DNA of 58,245 nucleotides, taken from assembly GCF_900110885.1 (NCBI RefSeq), contig NZ_FOFJ01000026.1:1-58245 (forward strand), written 5' to 3'. Source of the DNA: Azotobacter beijerinckii (GTDB taxonomy: Bacteria > Pseudomonadota > Gammaproteobacteria > Pseudomonadales > Pseudomonadaceae). The first letter of the stretch is position 1. Every line of letters begins with the position of its first letter. Made by a program: the position numbers and the translations under genes. Under the pieces are notes generated by a model. That model made no database searches. It saw only the letters and a program-made list of their open reading frames with translations, and had not been told where the DNA came from. Positions 41,669 to 49,341 of the stretch are shown piece after piece.

Positions 41669-42495
41669 GCGGCATGCACGGCGGCGGGGCTTTCCCCTTC
41701 CTCGAAGAGCAGCCGGTGGATGCGCCGGGCGGCGTGCTGGAAGTCGGCGTTGCCGCTGCTGTGCAGGTCGAAGGCATGGCTGGCGACCTCGGCGCGGACC
41801 CGTCCCGGATGCGGCGAGAGCAGCAGGATGCGGTTGCCGACCACCAGCGCCTCCTCGATCGAATGGGTGACGAACAGCAGGGTGAACTTCACCTCCTGCC
41901 ACAGTTCGAGCAGTTCCTCCTGCATCCGCCGCCGGGTCAGCGCATCCAGCGCGGCGAAGGGCTCGTCCATCAGCAGGATCTTCGGCTGCATGGCCAGGGC
42001 GCGGGCGATGGCCACGCGCGCCTTCATGCCGCCGGAGAGGGTGTGCGGGTAAGCGTCGGCAAACCTGGCCAGGCCGACCTTGTCCAGGTAATGCAGGGCG
42101 CGCTCTTCGGCCTCGCGGCGGTTCAGGGTGCGCGTGGCCAGCAGCGGGAACATCACGTTCTGCTTGACCGTCTTCCACGGCGGCAACTGGTCGAACTCCT
42201 GGAACACCGCGATGCGGTCGGGCCCCGGCTCGCGGACTTCCCGGCCGTCCAGGCGGATCGCGCCGTCGCGCGGGCGGATGAAGCCGGCCACCGCCTTGAG
42301 CAGGGTCGACTTGCCACAGCCGGAGGGCCCGAGCAGGACGAAGCGGTCGCCCGGATCGACCTCGAAGCTGACCTCGTGGGTGGCGCGCACCACGCGCTCG
42401 GCGGTGCGGTATTCGAGGCTGACGCCCTCGACCTGCAGCAGCGGCTGGAAAGCCGTCGCCACGGCGGGCGCGGAATTCTGGAGAAAGGCGTTCAT
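41665..42495 (-). CDS. ABC transporter ATPase, sulfonate/taurine type
   Basis: 276 residues. Walker A is [19 protein letters not shown] near residue 55, the Q-loop FQEFDQLPPWKTV, signature TLSGGMKARVAIARAL, Walker B ILLMDEPFAALDA and switch LLFVTHSIEEAL. It has the TauB/SsuB form. It drives the permease at 40679-41545. The stop codon is supplied by a REP arm, so the C-terminal residues just before it (AAVHAA) may have been altered by the insertion. Confidence 0.93.
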   Translation of the reverse strand: MNAFLQNSAPAVATAFQPLLQVEGVSLEYRTAERVVRATHEVSFEVDPGDRFVLLGPSGCGKSTLLKAVAGFIRPRDGAIRLDGREVREPGPDRIAVFQEFDQLPPWKTVKQNVMFPLLATRTLNRREAEERALHYLDKVGLARFADAYPHTLSGGMKARVAIARALAMQPKILLMDEPFAALDALTRRRMQEELLELWQEVKFTLLFVTHSIEEALVVGNRILLLSPHPGRVRAEVASHAFDLHSSGNADFQHAARRIHRLLFEEGESPAAVHAA

Positions 42496-42499
42496 CGTC

Positions 42500-43531
42500 T
42501 CAGCTCCCCTGGGCCAGCTTGGGATCGGGGAAGAAGTAGTCCTGCCAGGACGCCGGCTTGTGCTTCAGCGCGCCGACCCGATGGAGGAACTCGGCCAGCG
42601 GATAGGTGTTCTTCGGCGTCACGCTGAATTCGAACTGCGGGTTGTCGATGATCTTCAGCAGCGCGTCCTTGCCGATCTTCGCCCCGGTCACGCGGATGTA
42701 GGTGTCCGCCGCGGCGGCCTTGTCCTTCTGGGCGAAGTCGGCCGCCTCGGCCAGCGCGTCGACGAAGGCCCGGTAGGTCTTCGGATTGTCCTTGCGGAAC
42801 TTCTCGGTGGTGTACAGCACGGTCGGCGAGTTCGGCCCGAGCAGATCGTAGGTGTCGAGCACCACGTGCACGTTGGGGTTTTCCAGCGCCTGGTTCTGGA
42901 ACGGCGGGTTGGAGAAATGGCCGGTCAGCTCGGTGGCGCCGCCGGTCAGGGCCGTGGTGGCCTCCGGGTGCGGCAGCGCGACCGTGTACTTGTCCAGCCG
43001 GTCGTAGGCCTTGTCGCCCCACTGCTTGGCGGCGGCGTACTGCAAAAAGCGCGACTGGATGGAGACGCCCACCGCCGGCACCGCGATGCGGTCCTTCTCG
43101 GTGAAGTCGGCGATGGTCTTAACCTTGGGATTGTTGCTCAAGAGGTAGTACGGGAAGTTGCCCAGCGAGGCCACGCCCTTGACGTTCTGCTTGCCCTGGG
43201 TGCGATCCCAGACGGTCAGCAGCGGACCGATGCCGGCCCCGGCGATGTCGATGGTGCCGGCCAGCAGCGCGTCGTTGACCGCCGAGCCGCCGGACAGCTG
43301 GGTCCAGTCGACCTGGATGTCGAGGCCCTGCTCCTTGCCGTGCTTCTCGATCAGGTGCTGGTCGCGCACCACGTTGAGCAGCAGGTAGACGATGCCGAAC
43401 TGCTCGGCGATGCGGATCTGGCCCTCGGCCTGGGCCGCCGCCGGCGTCAGCAGGCCGCCGGCGAGGCCGAGGCCCAGGGCGATACCGCCGGCGAGGCGGC
43501 GAATCGCGGGAAAGCGTTTGCCTGGAAACAT
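42500..43531 (-). CDS. Sulfonate/taurine-type ABC substrate-binding protein (paralogue 2)
   Basis: 343 residues from MFPGKRFPAIRRLAGG, chosen because GGAG lies seven bases before this ATG; another ATG is four codons upstream. Signal peptide with cleavage near AQA-EGQ. The mature start IRIAEQFGIVYLLLNVVRDQHLIEKHGKEQG and SGGSAVNDALLAGTIDIAGAGIGP, AVPAVGVSIQSRFLQYAAAK and TVLYTTEKFRKDNPKTYRAF repeat the pattern of the protein at 38792-39808. The stop is four bases before the ATPase start, so this is the binding protein made with the ATPase. The ligand is probably an organosulfur compound taken up for its sulfur. Confidence 0.9.
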   Translation of the reverse strand: MFPGKRFPAIRRLAGGIALGLGLAGGLLTPAAAQAEGQIRIAEQFGIVYLLLNVVRDQHLIEKHGKEQGLDIQVDWTQLSGGSAVNDALLAGTIDIAGAGIGPLLTVWDRTQGKQNVKGVASLGNFPYYLLSNNPKVKTIADFTEKDRIAVPAVGVSIQSRFLQYAAAKQWGDKAYDRLDKYTVALPHPEATTALTGGATELTGHFSNPPFQNQALENPNVHVVLDTYDLLGPNSPTVLYTTEKFRKDNPKTYRAFVDALAEAADFAQKDKAAAADTYIRVTGAKIGKDALLKIIDNPQFEFSVTPKNTYPLAEFLHRVGALKHKPASWQDYFFPDPKLAQGS

Positions 43532-43673
43532 GGGAAGCTCCATTGGATACGTGACGAAACGGATTCGCTGAAAGTCGGTTCGGTGCGCGACCGGGTAAAG
43601 CGCGGGCACGAGCGGTCGATGGGCGCACGCGTGCTCCACGCGCGGGAGCTGCCGCGGCAGCTCCCGCTCAGGG

Positions 43674-44570
43674 TCAGAACGGGGCGTCGCCCTGGATGGT
43701 CGTGCGATGCATCCGGCGCGGCAGGTGGTTCGGGCAACCGGTGGCCAGGTGGATCACCGAGCGGTTGTCCCAGAACAGCAGATCGTTGGGCTGCCACCGG
43801 TGGCGATAGACGAACTCGGGGCGCGCGCTGTGGGCGAACAGTTCGGCGAGGATCTGCCGGCTTTCCTCTTCCGGGATATCGAGGATATGGGTGGTGAAGT
43901 TCTCGTTGACGAACAGGCCCTTGCGCCCGGTTTCCGGGTGGGTGCGCACCACCGGATGGACGACCGCCTTCACCTCTTCCAACTGGGCCAGGGTCAGCGT
44001 CGGCCGCTGGATGCCTTCGAACACCTCGTCGGCATAGCGGGCGGTGTAGGAATGCACCGCACGGCGTCCCTCGATGGCCTTGCGCAGCGCCTCCGGCAGG
44101 GTCTCGTAGGCGTACTGCTGGTCGGCGAACAGGGTGTCGCCGCCCTCGGCCGGGAGTTGCCGGGCGTACAGCATGGCGCCGAGGCTGGGCAGCTCCTTGT
44201 AGGACAGGTCGGAGTGCCAGAACTTGCCGGCGTCGCCCAGGCCGATGGGCTTGCCGTTCTCGACGATGTTGGAGATGACGAAGATCTCCGGATGGCCGGC
44301 CAGCAGGAACTGCTTGAGGACGTGGATCTGCAGCGCGCCGAAGCGGCGGCTGAAGGCGATATGCTGCTCGGGCGTGATGCGCTGGTCGCGGAACGCCACG
44401 ACCTTGTGCTCCAGGTGCGCGCCGTGGATACGGGCGAAATCCTGCGGATTGAGCGGACGGGACAGATCCAGACCGATGATTTCCGCACCCAGACCGCCGT
44501 CGAAGGGACGGATCTCGAACGACTGGGAAGGAACCTGGGAGGCAGACAACAAGGATTCAACCGCTGACAT
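43674..44570 (-). CDS. TauD/TfdA-family 2-oxoglutarate-dependent dioxygenase
   Basis: 298 residues from MSAVESLLSASQ. Iron ligands His and Asp are in GKFWHSDLSYKELPSLG near residue 117, and the distal His is in FWDNRSVIHLAT, with the 2-oxoglutarate Arg in MHRTTIQG. The conserved VAFRDQRITPEQHIAFSRRFG is at about residues 55-75. TauD releases sulfite from taurine; relatives act on alkanesulfonates, alkyl sulfates and herbicide ethers. The binding-protein and ABC genes just downstream make a sulfonate or sulfate ester the likely substrate. It appears to head the group 44570-38792. Confidence 0.92.
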   Translation of the reverse strand: MSAVESLLSASQVPSQSFEIRPFDGGLGAEIIGLDLSRPLNPQDFARIHGAHLEHKVVAFRDQRITPEQHIAFSRRFGALQIHVLKQFLLAGHPEIFVISNIVENGKPIGLGDAGKFWHSDLSYKELPSLGAMLYARQLPAEGGDTLFADQQYAYETLPEALRKAIEGRRAVHSYTARYADEVFEGIQRPTLTLAQLEEVKAVVHPVVRTHPETGRKGLFVNENFTTHILDIPEEESRQILAELFAHSARPEFVYRHRWQPNDLLFWDNRSVIHLATGCPNHLPRRMHRTTIQGDAPF

Positions 44571-44857
44571 GGGGATCTCCAAACGCATGATCGGGCATGG
44601 CCCGAAGGAACTGGCGTGGACGCGAATGGCGCATCCATTTCTCTTCATGCGGCTCGGCGGTTGACCGACAAGTACGCGACAGGCGCAATTTAATGGAATA
44701 TGAATTTTTATTTAAATAACTTTTTAGCCTATGGTAATGACCGACTTCGCCATGCGAACGGCGGCGTTGCCATCGGGCCGCTCAGGGCGCCAGCCAGGCG
44801 GGGGCTGGCGGCAGGGCAGCCGCCTTCCGGCGGAAGACGGCTGCGCGGCTCGGGGCG
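44571..44857. promoter_or_regulatory. Region between secreted repeat protein and TauD-like gene
   Basis: No gene is seen. 44690-44745 is AT-rich (AATTTTTATTTAAATAAC) and a likely promoter for the TauD-like gene. Two GC hairpins follow the upstream gene's stop: GCCAGCC/GGCTGGC at 44789-44809 and GCAGCCG...CGGCTGC at 44816-44844, probable terminator structures without T tracts. Confidence 0.5.
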
Positions 44858-45283
44858 TCAGTGGCCGTTGCCGTGCTTGCCCGACTTGTCCGCGGGCTCC
44901 GGCATCAGCGTCAGCTTGCCGCCCATGTCGCTGCAGGTGCCGGAGAAGGTCCTGCCGTCCGGTCCGGTGAAGGAGCCGCTGTCGCCGACCTGCTTGCCTT
45001 CGCAGGCCTTGAGGGCGCCCGGCGGCGGGCCCATGCGGCCGTGCTCCGGCACCACCGCCAGCTTGCCCTCGACGTTCCGGCAGATGCCGGAGAAACTCTT
45101 GCCGTCCGCCTTGCCGAAGGACGCTCGGTCGCCGACCTGCTTGCCTTCGCAGGCTTTGAAGGCGGCTTCCGGCGGCGGCACCATGTGCTCGCCCGGCGGA
45201 TGGCCGACAGCGCCCTCCTCGGCAGCCATCGCCAGGGGCGCGGCCAGGCAGGCCAGCAATGCAATGTGACGGATTTTCAGCAT
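44858..45283 (-). CDS. Secreted protein of two 49-residue repeats
   Basis: 141 residues with signal peptide MLKIRHIALLACLAAPLAMA-AEE. The mature protein is two copies of one unit, 49 residues apart: KACEGKQVGDRASF...DGKSFSGIC...GKLAVVP (from residue 43) and KACEGKQVGDSGSF...DGRTFSGTC...GKLTLMP (from residue 92). Each has two cysteines 23 apart (45/68, 94/117), probably one disulfide per repeat. Proline-rich PPPEA and PPPGA precede each unit; the tail is charged, ending HGNGH. I know no named family with certainty; periplasmic location is likely. It lies between the rhodanese gene and the TauD group on the same strand. Function unknown. Confidence 0.75.
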   Translation of the reverse strand: MLKIRHIALLACLAAPLAMAAEEGAVGHPPGEHMVPPPEAAFKACEGKQVGDRASFGKADGKSFSGICRNVEGKLAVVPEHGRMGPPPGALKACEGKQVGDSGSFTGPDGRTFSGTCSDMGGKLTLMPEPADKSGKHGNGH

Positions 45284-45420
45284 GTTGCACCTCTAGGGCA
45301 GTTCGGAGCGGCTATCACAGCATGCCTGCCGGTCGAGTGGCGAGTCTTTACGCTTCCGATACAGTTCCTGTCGTCGGGCGAACGGCCGGCGCTACCCCGT
45401 GCGGCGCCGGCTCCGCCCGA

Positions 45421-47004
45421 TCAGATCGCGAAGAACCCGTGGGTGCCGTCGCGGCCCAGTTGCTCGACCAGACCGAACTCCCAGTCCAGATAGGCCTGCA
45501 TCGCCTCGCGGGGATTGTCGGTGCCCTCGTAGGGACGCCGGTAGCGGTCGCTGCGCGGCACCGCCAGGGCGGTCTCGCCCTCCTCCAGCGGCAGGCCGGC
45601 GGCGATCCAGGCCGCGGTGCCGCCGGCCAGGACGAACACCGGCTTGCCGGTCAGCGCCTGCAGCTCGTCCACCGCATAGCGCGCCAGCAGGCTACTGCCG
45701 CAGGTGACCACGTAGCGTCCGGCCGGCGGCAGCGCCTCCAGGGCCTGCGGCAGCTGCGCGCGCAGCGCCCACCAGGCGCCGGGAATGTGCCGCTTGACGT
45801 AGTTGGCGCTGGTGGTGAAGTCCAACACCCGGGTGTCGCCCTCGGCCAGCCAGGTCTGCAGAGCTTCCGGCGCGATGTCCTCGCTCTGCGGCGCCGGCGG
45901 CACCGGCGCCGACCAGCCGCCCCGCTCGGCGAACTCCGCGGCGCCCAGGCCGTCCAGCACATGCACCTCCCAGCCCATCTGCGCCAGCCAGGAAGCGCTC
46001 ATGTTGGCGCGCACGCCGTCGTCGTCGGCCAGCACCAGGCGCGCGCCGCGCACGCTGGCGAAGTGGTCGGTTTCCTGGACCAACTGGCCGCCCGGCGTGG
46101 AACGCGCGCCCGGCAGATGGCCGGCCTCGTACTCCTCCGGGGTGCGCACGTCGAATAGATAAGTGGTGCGGCTGGCCTCCTCCCGCCAGCGCGCCAGATC
46201 GGCGAGAGCGGCGCGGCCGACCCCGGCCTTGTCAGCCACCGCCCGGGCGGAGGCGGCGGCCAGCGCGCGGTTTTCGGCGGAGACTTCGGGGAATTTGCGG
46301 CTCTGCCCGTGCTCCAGCTGCTGGCCGGCCAGGGTCCAGCCGATGGTGCCGTTGCGCAGCGCCGCCACCGCGTTGGGAATCCCGGCGTTGACCAGCGACT
46401 GGGTGCCGATGAGGCTGCGGGTGCGCCCGGCGCAGTTGACGATCACCCGGGTCTGCGGGTTCGGCGCCAGCTCGCGCACCCGCAGCACCAGCTCGGCGCC
46501 GGGCACGCTGATCCCGCCGGGAATGCTCATGGTCTGGTATTCGTCGAAGCGCCGGGCGTCCAGCACTACCACGTCGGCCTTCTCGTCCAGCAGCGCCTTG
46601 ACCTCCTCGGCGGCCAGCGACGGCGTGTGGCGCTCGGCCTCGACCAGCTCGCCGAAGGCCTTGCTCGGCACGTTGACGTCGATGAACAGCTCGCCGCCGG
46701 CTTCGCGCCAGCCGGCAAGGCCGCCCTCCAGCAGGGCGACGTCGTTGTAGCCCAGCGCCAGCAGGCGCTCGGCGGCCCGCTCGGCCAGGCCCTCGCCGTC
46801 GTCGTAGACGGTGACCGGCGTGCTGCGGCGCGGAACTCGCGCATAGACCTCGATCTCCAGGCGCGACAAGGGGATGTTGGCGGCGAACAGCGGGTGGCCC
46901 TCGGCGAACGGCGCTTCCTCGCGCACATCCAGCAGGGCCAGTTCCTCGCGCGCCAGCAGGGCGGCGCGGATATCGGTGAAGGAACGGGTGGCGATACGGC
47001 TCAT
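45421..47004 (-). CDS. Four-domain rhodanese (thiosulfate sulfurtransferase-like)
   Basis: 527 residues with four rhodanese domains: about 1-110, 130-240, 265-375 and 390-495. Active-site Cys loops are present only in the second (VNCAGRTRS) and fourth (TCGSSLLAR) domains; the first has VYDDGEG and the third LADDDGV in that place, so they are inactive or structural. It would move sulfane sulfur between thiosulfate or persulfide and an acceptor. Its start overlaps the end of the thiol dioxygenase gene, so the two are coupled, as in P. aeruginosa (PA2603-PA2602 order from memory). The pair probably handles sulfur from 3-mercaptopropionate. Confidence 0.9.
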   Translation of the reverse strand: MSRIATRSFTDIRAALLAREELALLDVREEAPFAEGHPLFAANIPLSRLEIEVYARVPRRSTPVTVYDDGEGLAERAAERLLALGYNDVALLEGGLAGWREAGGELFIDVNVPSKAFGELVEAERHTPSLAAEEVKALLDEKADVVVLDARRFDEYQTMSIPGGISVPGAELVLRVRELAPNPQTRVIVNCAGRTRSLIGTQSLVNAGIPNAVAALRNGTIGWTLAGQQLEHGQSRKFPEVSAENRALAAASARAVADKAGVGRAALADLARWREEASRTTYLFDVRTPEEYEAGHLPGARSTPGGQLVQETDHFASVRGARLVLADDDGVRANMSASWLAQMGWEVHVLDGLGAAEFAERGGWSAPVPPAPQSEDIAPEALQTWLAEGDTRVLDFTTSANYVKRHIPGAWWALRAQLPQALEALPPAGRYVVTCGSSLLARYAVDELQALTGKPVFVLAGGTAAWIAAGLPLEEGETALAVPRSDRYRRPYEGTDNPREAMQAYLDWEFGLVEQLGRDGTHGFFAI

Positions 47005-47609
47005 GCGGGAACATTCTCCCTGGACAGATCCCAGATATTGGGCAGGACTTGGTTGGAATAACCGGAGATGAACGGCTTCTCGCTGCCGTCCGGCAGGTAG
47101 ACGGCACGCCGCACGGCGCCGATGTTGGCGCCGTAGACGTGGATGCTGATCGACGGCTGGTCGGGGCTGGCGTTGAACACCCGGTGGATGTCGCCGATCC
47201 GCGGCGACACCGCCTCGACCTGGCCGGGCGACAGGCGCTGCGGATCGCCGAGCGGGCGCAGGCCCTCGGCGCTCACCTCGAAGTGCTGCGCATCCTCGGC
47301 GCCGCGCAGCATGCCGATCAGGCCCCAGACCCGGTGATCGTGCACCGGGGTGGTCTGTCCCGGTCCCCAGACGAAGCTGACCACCGAGAAGCGCTGGCGG
47401 GAGTCGGCGTGCAGCAGATACTGCTGGTAGCGCTCCGGGTCGGGTCGGGCGAAGGCTTCCGGCAGCCAGTCGTCGTGGCGGACCAGTTCGCGCAGCAGGT
47501 GCCGGCCTTCGCGCAGTACGCTCTCCTCGTCGTCATGACGGTCGAGCAGCTCGCCCAGGGCACCGACGAAATCACGCAGGCGGTCCAGGCGCAGGGGGGA
47601 TTGACTCAT
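47001..47609 (-). CDS. Thiol dioxygenase, 3-mercaptopropionate dioxygenase type
   Basis: 202 residues, cysteine-dioxygenase-type cupin. Iron ligands are His90 and His92 in TPVHDHRVWG and His142 in GDIHRVFN, and the Ser155-His157-Tyr159 triad is in SISIHVYG. The N-terminal QQYLLHADSRQRFSVVSFVWGPGQ and C-terminal ISGYSNQVLPNIWDLS closely follow, as I recall it, P. aeruginosa PA2602, an enzyme that prefers 3-mercaptopropionate to cysteine. It forms a sulfinic acid. It is divergent from a LysR gene and overlaps the rhodanese gene. Confidence 0.9.
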   Translation of the reverse strand: MSQSPLRLDRLRDFVGALGELLDRHDDEESVLREGRHLLRELVRHDDWLPEAFARPDPERYQQYLLHADSRQRFSVVSFVWGPGQTTPVHDHRVWGLIGMLRGAEDAQHFEVSAEGLRPLGDPQRLSPGQVEAVSPRIGDIHRVFNASPDQPSISIHVYGANIGAVRRAVYLPDGSEKPFISGYSNQVLPNIWDLSRENVPA

Positions 47610-47707
47610 CGTCGCTCATCCATTCTGTGACAAGATGGCGCCACGTTACCAAGCACCATATCATTATCAAAATGCACTTTATTCATAAGCTAATATGCTG
47701 ATAACGC
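47610..47707. promoter_or_regulatory. Divergent promoter region of thiol dioxygenase and LysR genes
   Basis: 98 bases, AT-rich in the middle. TTATCA (47664-47669) and TGATAA (47699-47704) form distant arms, with TTAT-TC-ATAA (47679-47688) between them. Such A/T dyads are the usual form of LysR-type sites, and the divergent layout suggests that the LysR protein binds here. Confidence 0.5.
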
Positions 47708-48619
47708 ATGAAGACAGATGACATCGAAGCCTTCGTCGCCGTCGTCCGCTGCCAGTCGCTGAGCCTGGCCGCCGACAGCCTGCAACTGACCCAGTCGGCG
47801 ATCACCCGCCGCGTGCAGAATTTCGAGGACGACCTCGGCACCCTGCTGCTCGACCGCAACACCAAGCCCCTCAAGCCGACGGCCATGGGCCTGCGGGTCT
47901 ACGAGCAGTGCCGCGAGGTGCTGCGCAGCATGGACGTGCTGCGCGAGATCGTCGCCCGCGACGCCCCGCCCAGCGGCACCCTGCGCCTGGGCGTGCCGCA
48001 GACCATCGGCGACGTGGTGCTGCTCGACACCCTGGAGCAGCTGAGGAACACCTATCCCGACCTGCAGACCCAGGTCTCCAGCGGCTGGGGCAGCACCTTG
48101 CTCGAGCGCCTGGAAAACCTCGAACTGGACGCCGTGGCGGCGCTGTTTCCCGCCAGCAAGAGCTTTCCCGAGGGCATCGCCGCCACCTCGCTGGGGCGCC
48201 TGCGGCTCTTGGTGGTGGCCGCCCGCGGCAGCTCGGAAAGGCGCGGCGGCAGACTCGCCGACTGCTGCGACCGCGGCTGGGTGCTGAACCCGGACGGCTG
48301 CGGCTTCCGCGCCGGCCTGCAGCACGCCCTGGCCGAACAGGGCCTGAAACTGCGGATCAACCTGGAAACCTTCGGCAGCGAACTGCAGCTCGGCCTGGTG
48401 GCGAAGAACCTCGGCCTCGGCCTGGTTCCCGAGCCGCTGCTCTTGGCCAGCCGCTACCGCGAGCAATTGGAGGTCGTCGCCCTCGCCGACTTCAAGCCGA
48501 CGGTCGACCTCTGGCTGCTGCAGCCGCGCTTCGTCGGCAACCTGCACGGCGCCATCGAACTGTTCGGCAACCTGGTGGCCCGCCACCTGGCTTCGCCGCC
48601 GGTGGCGGGCGGCGTCTGA
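47708..48619 (+). CDS. LysR-family regulator of the thiol dioxygenase locus
   Basis: 303 residues. HTH at about residues 3-60 (DIEAFVAVVRCQSLSLAADSLQLTQSAITRRVQNFEDDLG), then the effector domain (GTLRLGVPQTIGDVVLLDTLEQLR, WVLNPDGCGFRAGLQHALAEQG, LGLVAKNLGLGLVPEPLL). Cysteines in ADCCDRG and PDGCGFR might sense thiols, which is speculation. Divergent from the dioxygenase-rhodanese pair by 98 bases, as in the P. aeruginosa PA2601-PA2603 locus, so it probably controls that pair. Confidence 0.92.
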   Translation: MKTDDIEAFVAVVRCQSLSLAADSLQLTQSAITRRVQNFEDDLGTLLLDRNTKPLKPTAMGLRVYEQCREVLRSMDVLREIVARDAPPSGTLRLGVPQTIGDVVLLDTLEQLRNTYPDLQTQVSSGWGSTLLERLENLELDAVAALFPASKSFPEGIAATSLGRLRLLVVAARGSSERRGGRLADCCDRGWVLNPDGCGFRAGLQHALAEQGLKLRINLETFGSELQLGLVAKNLGLGLVPEPLLLASRYREQLEVVALADFKPTVDLWLLQPRFVGNLHGAIELFGNLVARHLASPPVAGGV

Positions 48620-48654
48620 ACGGGGGGCGGACTCATTCGCGGCGGGTGGCGCCC

Positions 48655-48746
48655 TGTAGGGTGGAAAACGACCGCAGGTCTTTTCCACCGGGCATTACGG
48701 GATGGAAGCGGATTGGTAGAAAACGCGGTGTGGTTTTCTACCAATC
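48655..48746. repeat. REP-like hairpins at the left edge of the SIR2 island
   Basis: GTAGGGTGGAAAACGACC...CTTTTCCACC (48657-48689) and a perfect 14-base stem GATTGGTAGAAAAC / GTTTTCTACCAATC (48711-48746) with an eight-base loop. They lie after the LysR gene and 60 bases before the end of the SIR2 frame. Confidence 0.65.
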
Positions 48747-48807
48747 GGCGCTGGCAGCAATGACCTAAAGCAGACGCTCTCTCATTGTCAACCAAAACTT
48801 CAGAATC

Positions 48808-49341
48808 TCATTTGCCATCAGTTTTTTCCCAATATAGCTTTGAGGTTTCTCCAAGAAAACGCAATTCTGGTAGCGGGTCAGAGGACGTTAGTTGGACCCA
48901 GGCGGTGATGCTTTTAGAAACTTTCGTGGGTCTGCTGCTTACGAGCTCTCGCGCTAGTCTCGCGCAACTCCAGCGTAACGTTGGTACATTATCATCTGGC
49001 ACTCCCGAGCCAAGCGGTCGGTGCTCATATGAAAGCTCTACGAGCATCTTTTTAAGCCCTGACTCAATTAATGCAAAAGAGCTTTCGCTAATCCATGCGC
49101 TCTGGTGCTTCGCAATGTCTAGCATCAAGCTTAAGCCCCATGGCAGTGCTGGCATGCGGCGCGCTGCAATAATTCCAGAAAGCGTATTAATCAACAGCTC
49201 TGGCAGCCCAGACTGACTTAGATCAGGCCGATGAATCCAGTATGAAATTACGTTTGAGGCATTATTTACTTTGGAAACATCCGAATCTATGAGGTGCTCT
49301 ACCAGTTCAGCTTCCACTCGGAGCAGCTCATATTCATCGCG
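48808..49341 (-). pseudogene. C-terminal continuation of the SIR2 gene after an in-frame TAG
   Basis: From the TAG at 49342-49344 the same frame continues RDEYELLRVEAELVEHLIDSD and stays open for 177 codons to a TGA at 48808. The sequence is helical and of the same AT-rich codon use as the 1106 residues before it (LPWGLSLMLDIAKHQSAWISESSF). No other frame change is needed to join them. A GTG at 49317 could start it separately but has no good ribosome site. It is therefore best read as the end of one 1284-residue protein, lost by an amber mutation unless the codon is read through. Confidence 0.75.

Noticed and set aside
48785..49216. 143-codon plus-strand frame at the SIR2 end
   Set aside because: It is Ser-rich, has no ribosome site or family match, and overlaps the coherent continuation of the SIR2 frame.
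48808..49317. C-terminal SIR2 piece as an independent gene
   Set aside because: Only a GTG without a proper Shine-Dalgarno is available at its start, and the frame is continuous with the upstream gene apart from one TAG.
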